From Hypsibius dujardini (Eukaryota > Tardigrada > Eutardigrada > Parachela > Hypsibiidae): 20,170 nt of DNA. How positions within the stretch are numbered: the first letter of the stretch is position 1; each line of letters begins with the position of its first letter. The notes under the pieces are model-generated. The model was not told where the DNA came from, did no database searches, and worked only from the letters and a program-made list of their open reading frames with translations. Of the stretch, positions 1 to 9,731 are shown in pieces. The position numbers were made by a program, and so were the translations under genes. Location of the stretch: assembly GCA_001579985.1 (NCBI GenBank), contig LRSR01014226.1, forward strand, positions 1 through 20,170, in the 5' to 3' direction.

Positions 1-331
1 GAGGGAAGTTTCAGATAAGTAGCTCTTGAACTTGACAGTGGACTTTTGGGCGAAATACTTCCCCAACGGCCATCGATCGAGCTGCTTGCCCCATCAACAG
101 TGTGTAATAAAAAATAGCGGATTTTTATATTAGATAAACGTACTTGGGCGTGGGCTCGTACCAACACCATATGCATATAATGATCAGGGGCACAAGGCAA
201 AACTTAAGGTACTTCGCCTGACCTTCCATAACTCGATCAATATAGCTGTCTTGCACAATCTAGCATGACATCAAACCTCCTTGACTCTGGCTAACTCGCA
301 CTGCTCCGGTCGGCTATCCACCTACGCCAGC

Positions 332-522
332 TGTGTCTGTGTCTGCGTCTGTGTCTGTGTCTGTATCTGTATCTGTATCTGTATCTGTATCTGTATCTGT
401 ATCTGTATCTGTATCTGTGTCTGTATCTGTATCTGTATCTGTATCTGTATCTGTATCTGTATCTGTATCTGTATCTGTATCTGTATCTGTATCTGTATCT
501 GTGTCTGTGTCTGTGTCTGCGT
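332..522. repeat. TCTGTA/TCTGTG hexanucleotide microsatellite
   Basis: About 30 head-to-tail copies of a 6 bp unit. TGTCTG variants lie at both ends and a nearly pure TCTGTA core fills the middle, interrupted once near 416-421. The unit length is a multiple of three, so long open frames run through it on both strands (Val-Ser, Cys-Ile, Gln-Ile or Tyr-Arg dipeptides). These frames are repeat artefacts, not genes. Confidence 0.95.
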
Positions 523-630
523 CCCAAACTGCACTTACAAATAAGTCTACGACAATACGTCCTAGTTTCTATGTCTGTTTCTGTGTCCCAACCTGCGCTT
601 ACATTGTAAGTCTATGACAATACGTCCTAC
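507..630. repeat. Imperfect direct duplication of ~55 bp beside the hexamer array
   Basis: The segment from about 507 to 565 recurs at about 574-630 with a few substitutions. Both copies contain GTCCCAA-CTGC-CTTACA, then AAGTCTA-GACAATACGTCCTA. The duplication includes the edge of the TCTG array, which suggests slippage or unequal exchange. No coding potential is seen. Confidence 0.8.
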
Positions 631-639
631 TAGAGGAAG

Positions 640-980
640 TTGAATGGCGAGGTGGATTACGCACGCGACCATATTATAGCACTGAGCAGACTCCGCGGGA
701 CTTTTTCCACTCCGCGGCGGAGAAAAGCCTTATATTTTCCTCGTTGCGGAATGACGCGGAAATTGAAATTTTGCGGAAGCGGCGCGGTGCGAAAATTCAA
801 TCAATCAATTACAGACGTCAACGCAGTTATTCAGTGATACGAATTACGAAGCTATATTAACAAAACCAAATTAGCTCTGATTTTTAAATTAATGATACCT
901 AAAAAATATACTAGCTCGATTTTGATCTGGTAAGTGTTAAAATATTAAATATACAACAAAACACAAAAATATTTATTTTC
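640..980. other. Non-coding stretch, GC-rich then AT-rich
   Basis: No gene is recognised. Bases 690-800 are rich in CCGCGG and GCGGAA words. Bases 840-980 are AT-rich with no repeat of note. Confidence 0.5.
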
Positions 981-1436
981 AGACCGAGGAGCGAAGCGAC
1001 GAGGTCCTCTAAGTTGCAATCCAGTGGTTGGAAATCGAGAATGTCTGTCCGTGTGTGTCTGTGTCTGTCACAGTCATGGGCGGGGTAATCACATTCAGTG
1101 CTCGCATATGATTGGCTAGTGTAGTCTAGGGCGCCCTACCGTTTCCTCCCGGCCTTAAGGGACACCTAAGCACCGCCCCATGCCACAAATACACGACACA
1201 GTGCACACGCATGCACACAGGTTTACATTTAAAAATGCAGGCACAGGCGGAATGCATGCCCAAGGGCATAAAACTTGAGGCGGGGAGAAAACTACCTTTC
1301 GGACTACAGTGTATATCAAGCTCGGGCGTTCGAATCTTAATTCCGGACTTACTTACATTCAACACAAGTGTTTCGAGATTTTAGGAAGTTCGCTCAATAA
1401 CAGTTACAGACTGCAACTGACTAAGCTCCTCGGTCT
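981..1436. mobile_element. Possible short non-autonomous element with inverted ends
   Basis: The left end reads AGACCGAGGAGC followed by AGTTGCA at 1012-1018. Read on the opposite strand, the right end gives AGACCGAGGAGC followed by AGTTGCAG (1410-1436). The shared order of two blocks on opposite strands suggests terminal inverted repeats about 35 bp deep, with spacing differences. No clear target-site duplication and no transposase were seen, so this could also be a solo or degenerate copy. A short TCTG-rich tract lies inside at about 1040-1070. Confidence 0.45.
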
Positions 1437-1598
1437 TTCCATCGATCGCATCGATTGCTAGTTTAAAGAAATGTTAAGGAAATTTATCAGTTTTCTGTTA
1501 GCTTTACGTGACGCGGTTCTGCTCTGGCAAATCGACAGGCGGCCCGAAATTTCCGCTCCGCTTCGCGCACAGAGCGGATGTCATACTCTCCATAGCGC
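1437..1598. other. Unannotated intergenic sequence
   Basis: No gene, repeat array or RNA gene is recognised here. Confidence 0.4.
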
Positions 1599-1736
1599 TA
1601 TTAGAGAATTTTCGCAAACGGTAAATCTCACGATATAGCCGTACAGTATAGAAAAATGAACTGGGGTCAGAGAGAGTTTTCTATACTGTACCGCTATACC
1701 ATGAGATATACCGTTTGCGAAACTCTCTGTTATTAG
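1599..1736. mobile_element. Foldback (hairpin) MITE-like element
   Basis: Two arms of about 52 bp, at 1603-1655 and 1677-1728, are near-perfect reverse complements; key blocks are TTCGCAAACGGTA and GTACAGTATAGAAAA. The spacer is about 21 bp. The outer edges carry TATTAG at 1599-1604 and again at 1731-1736, a candidate 6 bp target-site duplication that slightly overlaps the arm. There is no open frame. It could be a palindromic MITE or the source of a hairpin transcript. Confidence 0.6.
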
Positions 1737-2467
1737 TTACTGTATAATCTGGCTGAAAGCACGGGAACGTGTTCAGTTGAATAGAACACGCGTAAACTGC
1801 CACCAGCGTCTGATTGATTCAAAGAATAAAGCACAAGACTGCGATCAATTGATTCTTGATTTGACGCGCCCGGTCTGTAAAATGTGATTGTTGATTCGTC
1901 TTGTGTCTGAAGCAGGATTTCTTCCACTGATTTCTTTTAGTTTCTTTAACGAGGAGTCTTTCGTGGAGGAAGTCCAGCTAGATTTTGTAACGAATACATT
2001 TTAATATGGAAATCTAATGTTTGATTGATGGATTACGGGCGTAATGCTGTAATCGTACGGGCAGAATTTACCGTACCGGTGGGCAAAATAAGCGATCGTT
2101 CGATTAGCCAACAATTGTTCCCGTGATCGATTATTTCGATCATCCAAATTATACAATAAGCCATTTACATGAAATTTGTATGTTGCGTAGTCGGTTATTA
2201 GTGATGGCCGAACTGAACGCAGTTAGGTGAGCTCAATGGTTTAACTCGGGTAGCAATTTTAATACATGTATGGCCACGTGTGCAAGACTGTTTCTTCCAT
2301 GGCACGCCGCCTGCGTCAATATTAAAACCCAAATATTGCAAAAAAATTCCAGCGCGAGGTCTCCGCCGTTGTAGCCGTTATTATCCGCACCCAAAATGCC
2401 CGCAAACGGCACAATTTTTGCCTGAAATTCATTTTCCTACCGGAAAAACACGCTCGCAGAATTCGCC
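1737..2467. other. Intergenic sequence upstream of MRPS30, presumably with its promoter
   Basis: No coding exon could be supported. The last ~200 bp before the MRPS30 start codon must hold its promoter and 5' UTR, but I see no TATA box or other clear core element. Short open frames here lack splice or homology support. Confidence 0.4.
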
Positions 2468-2877
2468 ATGCGTGCCATCCCCGCCTTCGGGCATCGCCTT
2501 TGCCGGTCACTTTTGCTGCAGCCCAAAACGTCCCATCTCCGTTGCACCCCCTGCCGACGCGGATCCCAGCGCACACTCTCCACGCCGTACTACGACCCGC
2601 AGGATTTTACGCGGGATCGCACCACGACCATTCATCGTTCGCTGTACGAGCACCCGGAGGACTACACCGACGAGGCGGAATATCCGGCCATTGAACCGAT
2701 CAAAAAGACGCCCGCATGGGTTCGCTTCACACGCGAGAAGCAAGGCCGTGAGTTGGCGCGAAAACCACTGCAGGAGAAGATGATGTACTTTCGATTTGCA
2801 CCGCGAGATAAGAACGTGCATGAGGCGCAGGAGAAGTGGGAGCACCGACGGCGATTTTGGAAACCGTTTGAGATCAG
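2468..2877 (+). CDS. MRPS30: MRPS30 exon 1 (targeting peptide and N-terminal domain)
   Basis: Codons 1-136 plus two bases. The basic leader (Arg at 2, 10, 13, 25, 30, 31, 35) precedes an acidic-basic N-terminal region. The donor is ATCAG|GTAAAT and the exon leaves AG, completed by A of exon 2 to Arg. Confidence 0.88.
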
Positions 2878-4021
2878 GTAAATAGATCAATCAATGCGTT
2901 GGTTGTTTGATTGACACCACATAATGGGCCGAGTGGTCGCTTGATTGATGAGTTGACCGAGTGACACATGCACACTTTGAACGTCTTCAGATTTTGGCTG
3001 GTATAATTATGCCTTTTTAAAATTATTATGACTATTTCGAACAATACGGTATGTGTTCTAATGCGTGTTGGAAAACCATGCAGATTGCAGTGCTGTCAAA
3101 ATACATTGAAAAGATATTTGAAATGGCTTTTGATTTTAAATAAAATATTTTTTTTTCACCTCAAGTCATAAAACTAGAAATTGAAAAACTAGAAAAATTG
3201 ATGTTTAAAAGCTTACGCTTATTTAAAATCTTTAAATTTACTTTTAATTGTTAGTATGTTTTGTTTAAAATAAATATAATACTGTCTGAATGCTGAAAAT
3301 GTTACTTTTAAAATAAAATAAATGTTTAATTTAATATAATTTATATAAATATAATTTAATTATATTTATGCTTGATATTCCAGAGGCTACCCCGACATCT
3401 ACCACCTGACGCCGATGTATCAGTACCTCACCAAGACCGCCATCGTCTCCGACGAGCTCCCCGCCGACTACTACGCCTACCTCGGGGACGCCGAATTGAC
3501 CGCGATTCTCGATAAGATCCGCGAGCCGGTGCGGGCCGCGATCCTGGCGGAGAGTGAGTTCTTCGCACACAATACGGAGGCCGTCTCCTCTGACGCGGAC
3601 ATGGTGGTGCAGGCGCAGAGTGTTATTGACGCGACCACTCGCGCCATCGATTTGGCGGTCGCGCGGTCGGACTACCCGCACCTGCACGAGCTGCAGCGCG
3701 ACCTCGAGACCAAGTGTGCGGCCTTCTGGAAGCGCTCCGGTTTCCGTGACGAGGAGCAGCATGAATTCACGCTGGATCGAGACGGGATGGAGATGAAACT
3801 GCAATATGTGGAGGATGGGCATGTGTTTCGGCTGTTTCGCCATGAACAACCGCTCCCGCCGGTGAGTTTCTTTGGGCCGACAGCTTAGGTGGTGGTGTAC
3901 AGTTAAACGGACGAGTGATGACTTGATTGCCAATTGATCCGTGCAGTAGAATCGAAGTGCCTGCGATAGAAACTCAACATTTTCTAACGTTTAATCCTTT
4001 AATTCTAATAGCTTTTTGGGC

Positions 4022-4062
<41 letters not shown>

Positions 4063-5040
4063 GGCCGACAGAGAGGCCGACAGACAGACAGACAGACAGA
4101 GAGACAGACAGAGAGACAGACAGAGAGACAGAGACAGACAGACAGACAGACAGACAGATGGACAGACGGACAGACGGACAGACAAACAGACAAACAGGCA
4201 GGCAGGCAAACAGGCGGGCAGGCCGACTGACAGACAGACGTACATGAGCGTGGTGAAAAAAGGAACGTATACTTCATTCTAGGCAATTTTTTGTCTGAAA
4301 GCGTGTGGTTTGACAACAGACACACTTTTGTTGCTTTTTAATCCGACCAATTTGCTTGGCGTCGGTCCTGGGAAACAATCTTTCAATTGGCTAATTATGG
4401 TTTTAAATTTTTTATTAATTTCTTAAATAGCGAATTTAATCTTATTTTACATTATGATATTTTTCAGGTTGTTCCTCGTATTTCCTCTCTGGTAAATCCA
4501 TCCATTCTCCCCGCTCCGGTGGAGGATTCCGCACTGGCAACTCAACCAACGGCTACCGAGCCAGAATCGACTGTCATTGACGTTCCACTGGAGAATTTCT
4601 GCCCTTCCACACGTGGTTTCGAAGATAAGCAGTATTTGCCTCACTGGATACCCGGTAAGCAAGCGATGAGATGGTTTTTGATTGAACTGACTGAATCACT
4701 AAGCTGTGCTTTCTTTTTACTGCCATTTTTAGGTTTCTGGTTTGGAGATCCGTGCGAGTTCAGCACTCTGAGCCTGACAGTACCGCGAAATTTTGCGGCG
4801 GTCGCTGATCGACTGGGTGAAGAGGCGGCTTTTGAGAATCTGGCAGCCAGCGCAATCATCGGCGGATTTGGCCGGGTGGTTGCTCAGGCTATGTATTTAG
4901 GTACACTTTCTGCTGTAGTTGTATGTGCACTGGATTGTTTACTTTAGTAGGTTGATAGATAGATAGGCAGACTGATTGACTGACTGACAAGCAGACAGAC
5001 ATACTAACAAACAGGCAGGCAGACAAATAGACAAACATGC

Positions 5041-5079
<39 letters not shown>

Positions 5080-5721
5080 TAGACAGACAGGCAGACAGAC
5101 AGACAAACAGAAAACAAACAGAAAAGCAGACGAACAGACAGGCAGAAAGATATACAGACAGAAAGAGAGACTCGAAGAGAGACATAGAGATAGACACAAA
5201 GACAGATAGACAACACTGAAAGGACCATACCAGACCAGACACTCATAGAGACTTATAGGCAGATAACTTTTAGTCTGAAGATTGGTATCAACGATTTTGG
5301 TTTCCTCCTAGGTTTCACGATTCTCAACGAATTGACATACCCGATAGTGACCCAGTCCATCTTCACGAACGGCCGCGACTGGGTTTTCTCCACCTACCAA
5401 GGCAACACCATTGCCCTGTGGAAGCAGGACTCGGACAATCCTCTCCGCAACCTTGCCTGGATCACCAAACCCATGGCACTTTTCGAACACGTCGAGGACG
5501 GCCAGGTCGTCGGCCTCAACGATGAGGTGCTGAAGCATATTGTACGGCAGTACCTGAAGGCACCTTCTGCGGCTCATGGTTTGAACCTGCGGCCGTATAT
5601 CGGCGAACCCGCACCCATCACGTCGTACTGGAGGGAGGAGGGCCGCTCCAGAGTGCCGTTCTATCACCGGCAAGAGAGGGCAGACGGCAAACCGCGACAG
5701 CCATACAAGCCGGAAATATAA
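2468..5721 (+). CDS. MRPS30: Mitochondrial ribosomal protein MRPS30 (mL65/mS30), complete, 5 exons
   Basis: This is a structural protein of the animal mitochondrial large ribosomal subunit, historically named S30/PDCD9. Exons: 2468-2877, 3384-3861, 4468-4654, 4733-4900, 5312-5721. They total 1653 nt (550 residues plus TAA) with phases 2, 0, 1, 1, all GT-AG. Residues 1-40 are Arg-rich with no acidic residue, as in a mitochondrial targeting peptide. Family blocks recognised by recall of vertebrate MRPS30: MYQYLTKT (about 148-155), GDPC (363-366), AQAMYLGF (about 409-416), TYPIVTQ-IFT-GR (423 on), then a tail resembling the YQLNTLAL, kICW and VkGLNDdVL-hIv segments. At 550 residues it is longer than the ~440-residue vertebrate protein; the extra length is probably in the N-terminal half and residues 296-340. 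The start is the first Met in frame and gives the targeting sequence. Confidence 0.93.
2878..3383 (+). other. MRPS30 intron 1
   Basis: A 506 bp phase-2 intron. The downstream half (about 3110-3375) is strongly AT-rich. The acceptor is TTGATATTCCAG|AGG; the alternative AG two bases later would break the frame. No repeat array lies within it, unlike introns 2 and 4. Confidence 0.85.
3384..3861 (+). CDS. MRPS30: MRPS30 exon 2
   Basis: Codons 137-296. It carries the conserved block IYHLTPMYQYLTKT followed by a helical, charged region. The donor is CCGCCG|GTGAGT, phase 0. GC content is much higher than in the flanking introns. Confidence 0.9.
4016..4233. repeat. CAGA/GACA tetranucleotide array in MRPS30 intron 2
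   Basis: About 50 imperfect units of CAGA on the plus strand, with CGGA, GAGA and GGCA variants in the later part. It fills the central third of the 606 bp intron 3862-4467. Open frames through it are repeat artefacts. Confidence 0.95.
4468..4654 (+). CDS. MRPS30: MRPS30 exon 3
   Basis: Codons 297-358 plus one base, starting VVPRISS after the acceptor TATTTTTCAG|GTT. The donor CCCG|GTAAGC is phase 1. This is the least conserved part of the protein: it is Pro/Thr/Glu-rich before the IDVPLE and WIPG segments. Confidence 0.85.
4655..4732 (+). other. MRPS30 intron 3: 78 bp, in frame and free of stops
   Basis: Begins GTAAGC and ends with a pyrimidine-rich tract and TTTTTAG. It is 26 codons long and has no stop in the coding frame, so retention would insert 26 hydrophobic-rich residues without a frameshift. 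The family pattern runs smoothly from WIPG to FWFGDPC, so the spliced form is the expected one. Confidence 0.8.
4733..4900 (+). CDS. MRPS30: MRPS30 exon 4
   Basis: Codons 359-414 plus one base. It contains FWFGDPCEFSTL and the segment ending GRVVAQAMYL, both closely matching vertebrate MRPS30 as I recall it. The donor TTTAG|GTACAC is phase 1. Confidence 0.9.
4957..5215. repeat. CAGA array in MRPS30 intron 4
   Basis: An imperfect array of CAGA/GACA units on the plus strand, purest at 5038-5082 and decaying at both sides into AGATAG and GAAAG variants. It occupies most of the 411 bp intron 4901-5311. Confidence 0.93.
5312..5721 (+). CDS. MRPS30: MRPS30 exon 5 (conserved C-terminal domain, stop codon)
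   Basis: Codons 415-550 and TAA at 5719-5721. The acceptor is TTTCCTCCTAG|GTT. It holds the strongest family blocks: GFTILNELTYPIVTQ, FTNGRDWVFSTYQ and the VVGLNDEVLKHIV segment. The last ~40 residues are basic and poorly conserved. I found no canonical AATAAA soon after the stop. Confidence 0.92.
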
Positions 5722-6290
5722 TCGAAATGTTTGTAAAACTTTTTTATTGTCTGATTCTCTTTCATGCGTTGTCGTTTTATTGGACAACTTCGGTTTGTGT
5801 GACAAACGGTCTTGTTTCGTAAAATGATAATCGAAATATTAGTGGTGGGTTCGCTTTTTTGTTGGACGTTGTTTGAGTCCGCGAGTTCTGTGCGACCGCT
5901 TGTCCGTCCTGTCGCTTCCTTACGTACCTGTATGTCTGTATTTGTTTATGCGTCTATTTGTCTGTCCGTCTGACCGTCTGACCATCTGTCTTTCTGCCCG
6001 TTTGTCTGATTAATCATTTGTTTGTATGCCTGTCTGCCTGCCTGCCTATGTGTCTGTCTGCCTGCCTATGTGTCTGTCTATTTATCTGATTGTCTTTGTA
6101 TCTGATTGTCTTTCTGTTTGCCCTTTTGTCTGTCTGTGTCCTTATCTATGTGTTCGTTTGCCTTTATGTCTTTCTGTCGGGTTACCCCTTTGTCTGCCTG
6201 TTTTTTGTTTGTCTGACCACACCATTTCTATCTGTCCGTGCAAAACGACTGGAACGCTTTTGTCGACTGTCGTTCGAACTCATCTGGAGG
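5722..6290. other. Convergent intergenic region between MRPS30 and CNG-1
   Basis: The two genes converge here. The region holds the 3' UTR of MRPS30 and a TCTG-rich repeat. No gene is seen. Confidence 0.6.
5925..6225. repeat. TCTG-rich degenerate array (intergenic)
   Basis: Imperfect TCTG/CCTG/TTTG units on the plus strand, the opposite orientation to the other arrays in the right three quarters of the window. It is strongly degenerate, which suggests an older array. Confidence 0.85.
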
Positions 6291-6296
6291 CAGTAT

Positions 6297-6302
6297 TTTA
6301 TT
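6297..6302 (-). promoter_or_regulatory. Probable polyadenylation signal of CNG-1
   Basis: AATAAA on the minus strand, about 70 nt downstream of the CNG-1 stop codon at 6369-6371. It is the first such hexamer after the stop and lies at a sensible distance. Confidence 0.55.
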
Positions 6303-6368
6303 TGAAATGCAGTGCAGGCTGCTGGCAAATCAGGCGTACAAAGTAGCAGGGAGCAATTAATAACTTTA

Positions 6369-6944
6369 TCAAAACCGAAACACCACATCTTCTTCGAGCA
6401 AAATATCGATATCCCCGGCCGAGTAGAGCCGTCTGTCGTCCTTCTTCCGCCGAAACGGTTGCTTTTTCCGTCCCTTGGCCATCTTCTTGATCTGCGTCTC
6501 CATCTCCTGCAGATCCAAATTCAGTTCCCCGAAGGCGCCCTTATAGTCGTCCATGAAGCGCTGCATATGCTGTTGAAGGATGTCTAAACTCGTTTCACAC
6601 TGCGCTGAGACTTTTGCGAAATCTCGCGACACTCGCATTGACTGAACGGCTGCTTGTTCGTCGATCAGATCGTCCCGTTTGAGGATATGACGAGCTCGTT
6701 CCAGTAAACTGGTCCGCACGTCTGGGTACTCGCCCAGGGCGTCCCACAGGTCTTCCTTGGAAAGACTGAACAGGTCGGCGTACCCGACGGCGCAGACGTT
6801 GGCGGTGCGCCGGTTTCCGTTCCGGCTTCCGGGGATGTTGAGGATACTGAGTTCGCCGAACACGGTACCCGCGCCGAGGGTGGCGAAAATCTTGCGCCCG
6901 TCGTCGGAGACAACATTGAGCTTACCTCGCCGAACTACGTACAT
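6369..6944 (-). CDS. CNG-1 exon 10: cyclic-nucleotide-binding domain and coiled-coil tail
   Basis: Residues 506-696 plus TGA. The acceptor is TCTCTGTAG|ATG. The exon carries VVRRGKL, FGELSILN, NRRTAN and GYADLFSLSKEDL, then the C-helix with LKRDDLID. Next come heptad-like ILQQHMQRFMDDY and a basic stretch (KKMAKGRKK). The initial ATG is an internal Met, because the upstream exon joins in phase 0. Confidence 0.93.
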   Translation of the reverse strand: MYVVRRGKLNVVSDDGRKIFATLGAGTVFGELSILNIPGSRNGNRRTANVCAVGYADLFSLSKEDLWDALGEYPDVRTSLLERARHILKRDDLIDEQAAVQSMRVSRDFAKVSAQCETSLDILQQHMQRFMDDYKGAFGELNLDLQEMETQIKKMAKGRKKQPFRRKKDDRRLYSAGDIDILLEEDVVFRF

Positions 6945-8645
6945 CTACAGAGACATGAATCTGTGATGAAAGAACGGCAGGTAGGCAGACAAGCAGAGAG
7001 ACAGACAGAGAGACAGACAGAACGACAAACAGTCAAAAAGACAGATAGAGAGACAGACAGACAGACGGACAGATATAGACTCACCTGTCTGCCGATATCG
7101 CCCTTCCGGCAAATAAAGTCACCCGGACTGAAGGGAACAAATTTGAGCTTGAGAACGAGTTCCTCCAGAAACTGGTCGTCCACCCCATGGAAGAGCTGCA
7201 CTTTTTGGAGCACGCTGATATGGACGAAACGGGCAATCTCCATACGGAGTTTCTGTGGAAGAAGTGTGAGGACGGATTCTTCGTCGAGGTCCTGCTTGGT
7301 CGACCAAATGTAATCGAACCACTTGACCACCCTCGAATCCATGTCTGCGCCGACCTACATTGTACGCAAGGGTGAATTTCTTAAAACCCAAGAATACAAA
7401 AGACAAACGGGGACAGATTTCGTGTTGTCGATTTCATAGAGCTTTTATTTAATTTGACCACGAAGATGCCGATCGATTAAATGTCTTCCAGTTGAGCCGG
7501 TCGAACGGGCTTCCTATTTATGTCTGCCACCTCACCTTATGCAATTGAAGGTAACCTTTCACACCCTCTTCCTTTCCCCGGAAGACGTCGCGTTTCTTAG
7601 AAATGTTCAGGATCATCCCACTGATCCGTGCGACAATGGTGGCGTACAAAAGCACTCCCACGAGGATGTCCATGATGTGAAAGACGAATTCCCCGGTCGT
7701 CGCGGGATTGTTCATATTAGGCAGAATGCTAATTCGAAAAGAAGGTTCACCTTTTTTTAAGGAGAACGCAGACAAAACGCAAGTGACAGGAAAAATTAGC
7801 AGAGCTAGCAGAATCCAAAAAATGCATGAGAAACATTGAGCCATGGACACAGGCATCGACATGGATGCAGACATCGGTTCAGAAACAGACAACGGGAAAA
7901 CGAAGAAACAGACATAAACGTAAAGGCAGATCTTGGTAAAACATACAGATTAAAACTCAGACAAAGGTATACTGTACAGACCGACAGACGCACACTCAGA
8001 CACAGACCTAGCAAAGAGGAGCACAAAAACAGACAGAAGCACAGACAGAGACACAGACACAGATACAGACACTGAAACAGATACACAGTTTGAGACAAAG
8101 ACAGACACAGACACAGACACAGACACAGACACAGACACAAAGTCACTTCTCTTCAGATACAGACTCTGTGATCTCTGGACTCTGACTCAACTGACCTCGT
8201 AAGCATCATCGCAGACCAGTAAGTACAAAAAATCCATTTTTCCCACATGGTATCATCAATATGTGACGTCGCATTTTCATGCCTGATCAATAATACAAAT
8301 GCATCTTTATATCAATAGCTTGGATAGGGATCAGCCTCGCTTATACTATAATTCGGGATAAGACCTGTACCTCCACATCGCTGTAGCCGGATATACCCAT
8401 CTGTCAGAACCGACGCCAATCTCCGAGCTCACAAAATAGTACAGGCATCCGTTGATGTGCGTGACGATAGCTAGAACGGCCAACTACAATCGCAAAAACC
8501 GCTCCTTAGTTCACGAAACATTACTGAAGTCTGAAGTCATCGCGTTTTCAAAAACCGACAATTGTATGCATCGTTGACGCAAAATAATGTCTAAGTAGTA
8601 CCAAAAATGAAAAAATAAATCGAAAGACGCAAATATTACGACAGC

Positions 8646-8688
<43 letters not shown>

Positions 8689-9690
8689 AAGACTGACAGA
8701 CAAACTATATATAGTAGATTGAAAGACAGACAGACAGAAGACAGACAGACAGAAAGACTGACAGAAAGACTGACAGACAGACTATATAGTAGATTGACAG
8801 AAAGACATGAAGACATGGATTTACTTAAATGCGCAGACAAATAGGCAGCTAATCAGACGAATTTGAAAGCTGTATTCAACTTGTATTAAAGAAACTGTAG
8901 CTTTGCCATACCAAAACTGCAATTCTGTAGAATATGGGAGAGTCGGCCCGACTTTCAGCCCGGTAAATGGTTTCGTTCAGGCGATGCATTCGCAGCAATC
9001 GATTGACTCGCAATATCACATAGGGTTTGCCTTGACCGGTCCAAATGAAACAAAGATCGGTGGGAAAGAGGCTGAGCAGATCCAGTTTGAATTTCCGGCT
9101 GGTCCGGTAATGTGCCCACAGTCGCCGAGGCTCACGAACTATCACTCCATTATCGAGGAAACCTATACCACATTACACAAGCTTGACATGTTAATTAAAA
9201 ACCGCCGTTCATCCTTCACCTTCATACATCTAGTGCATTCCAAGCATATGTCTATAACTGACTATGACATAATTATAGTGCATGACTTTAATCAGATTAA
9301 ATATTTTTGCACGCCACATGGCGTGACGAATGGCAACTTAATTTCGCAGACCTTTGGAAAGGTTCTACCATATTAAAATTGTCAGTATAATGAAAGTCAC
9401 TGCGCTTTTGAAAGTTGTCTCTCGGGAAATAATCTTTTCGGCTACTCCAAGTTTCATTTGCATAGATTGAAATCTAGGGGAACCATGGGATGCAGAAACA
9501 CAGAGTTGTTTGTAGTCTGGTGTGTGGACAGTTCGTACCTGTTAGTAGGTTGATGAACATATCACAGACGTAAAGGAAATCACAGATGTAATCAAGTACA
9601 ATCCAGGCCTTTCGGTATCCACCGTCGTCTTGTTCGAGCTAGAAACCCCAACTGTGATTTTTGTATTGCGATGGTCACAGTCGCCGAAGC

Positions 9691-9731
<41 letters not shown>

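Noticed and set aside
281-617. Open frames of 70-94 codons on both strands with Cys-Ile, Val-Ser, Gln-Ile or Tyr-Arg dipeptides
   Set aside because: They are translations of the TCTGTA hexamer, whose period is a multiple of three, and show no non-repeat coding sequence.
690-1580. Pairing of GC-rich words (CCGCGG, GCGGAA, TTCCGCTCC) as ends of a larger element
   Set aside because: The matches are short and not in consistent order, and could be due to composition.
3331-3933. 200-codon open frame on the minus strand
   Set aside because: It is antisense to MRPS30 exon 2, which has family resemblance and correct splice sites. GC-rich codon bias creates the antisense frame.
8903-9376. 157-codon plus-strand open frame
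   Set aside because: Its first half is antisense to the well-supported CNG-1 S3-S4 exon and the rest runs into the intron. No family was recognised.
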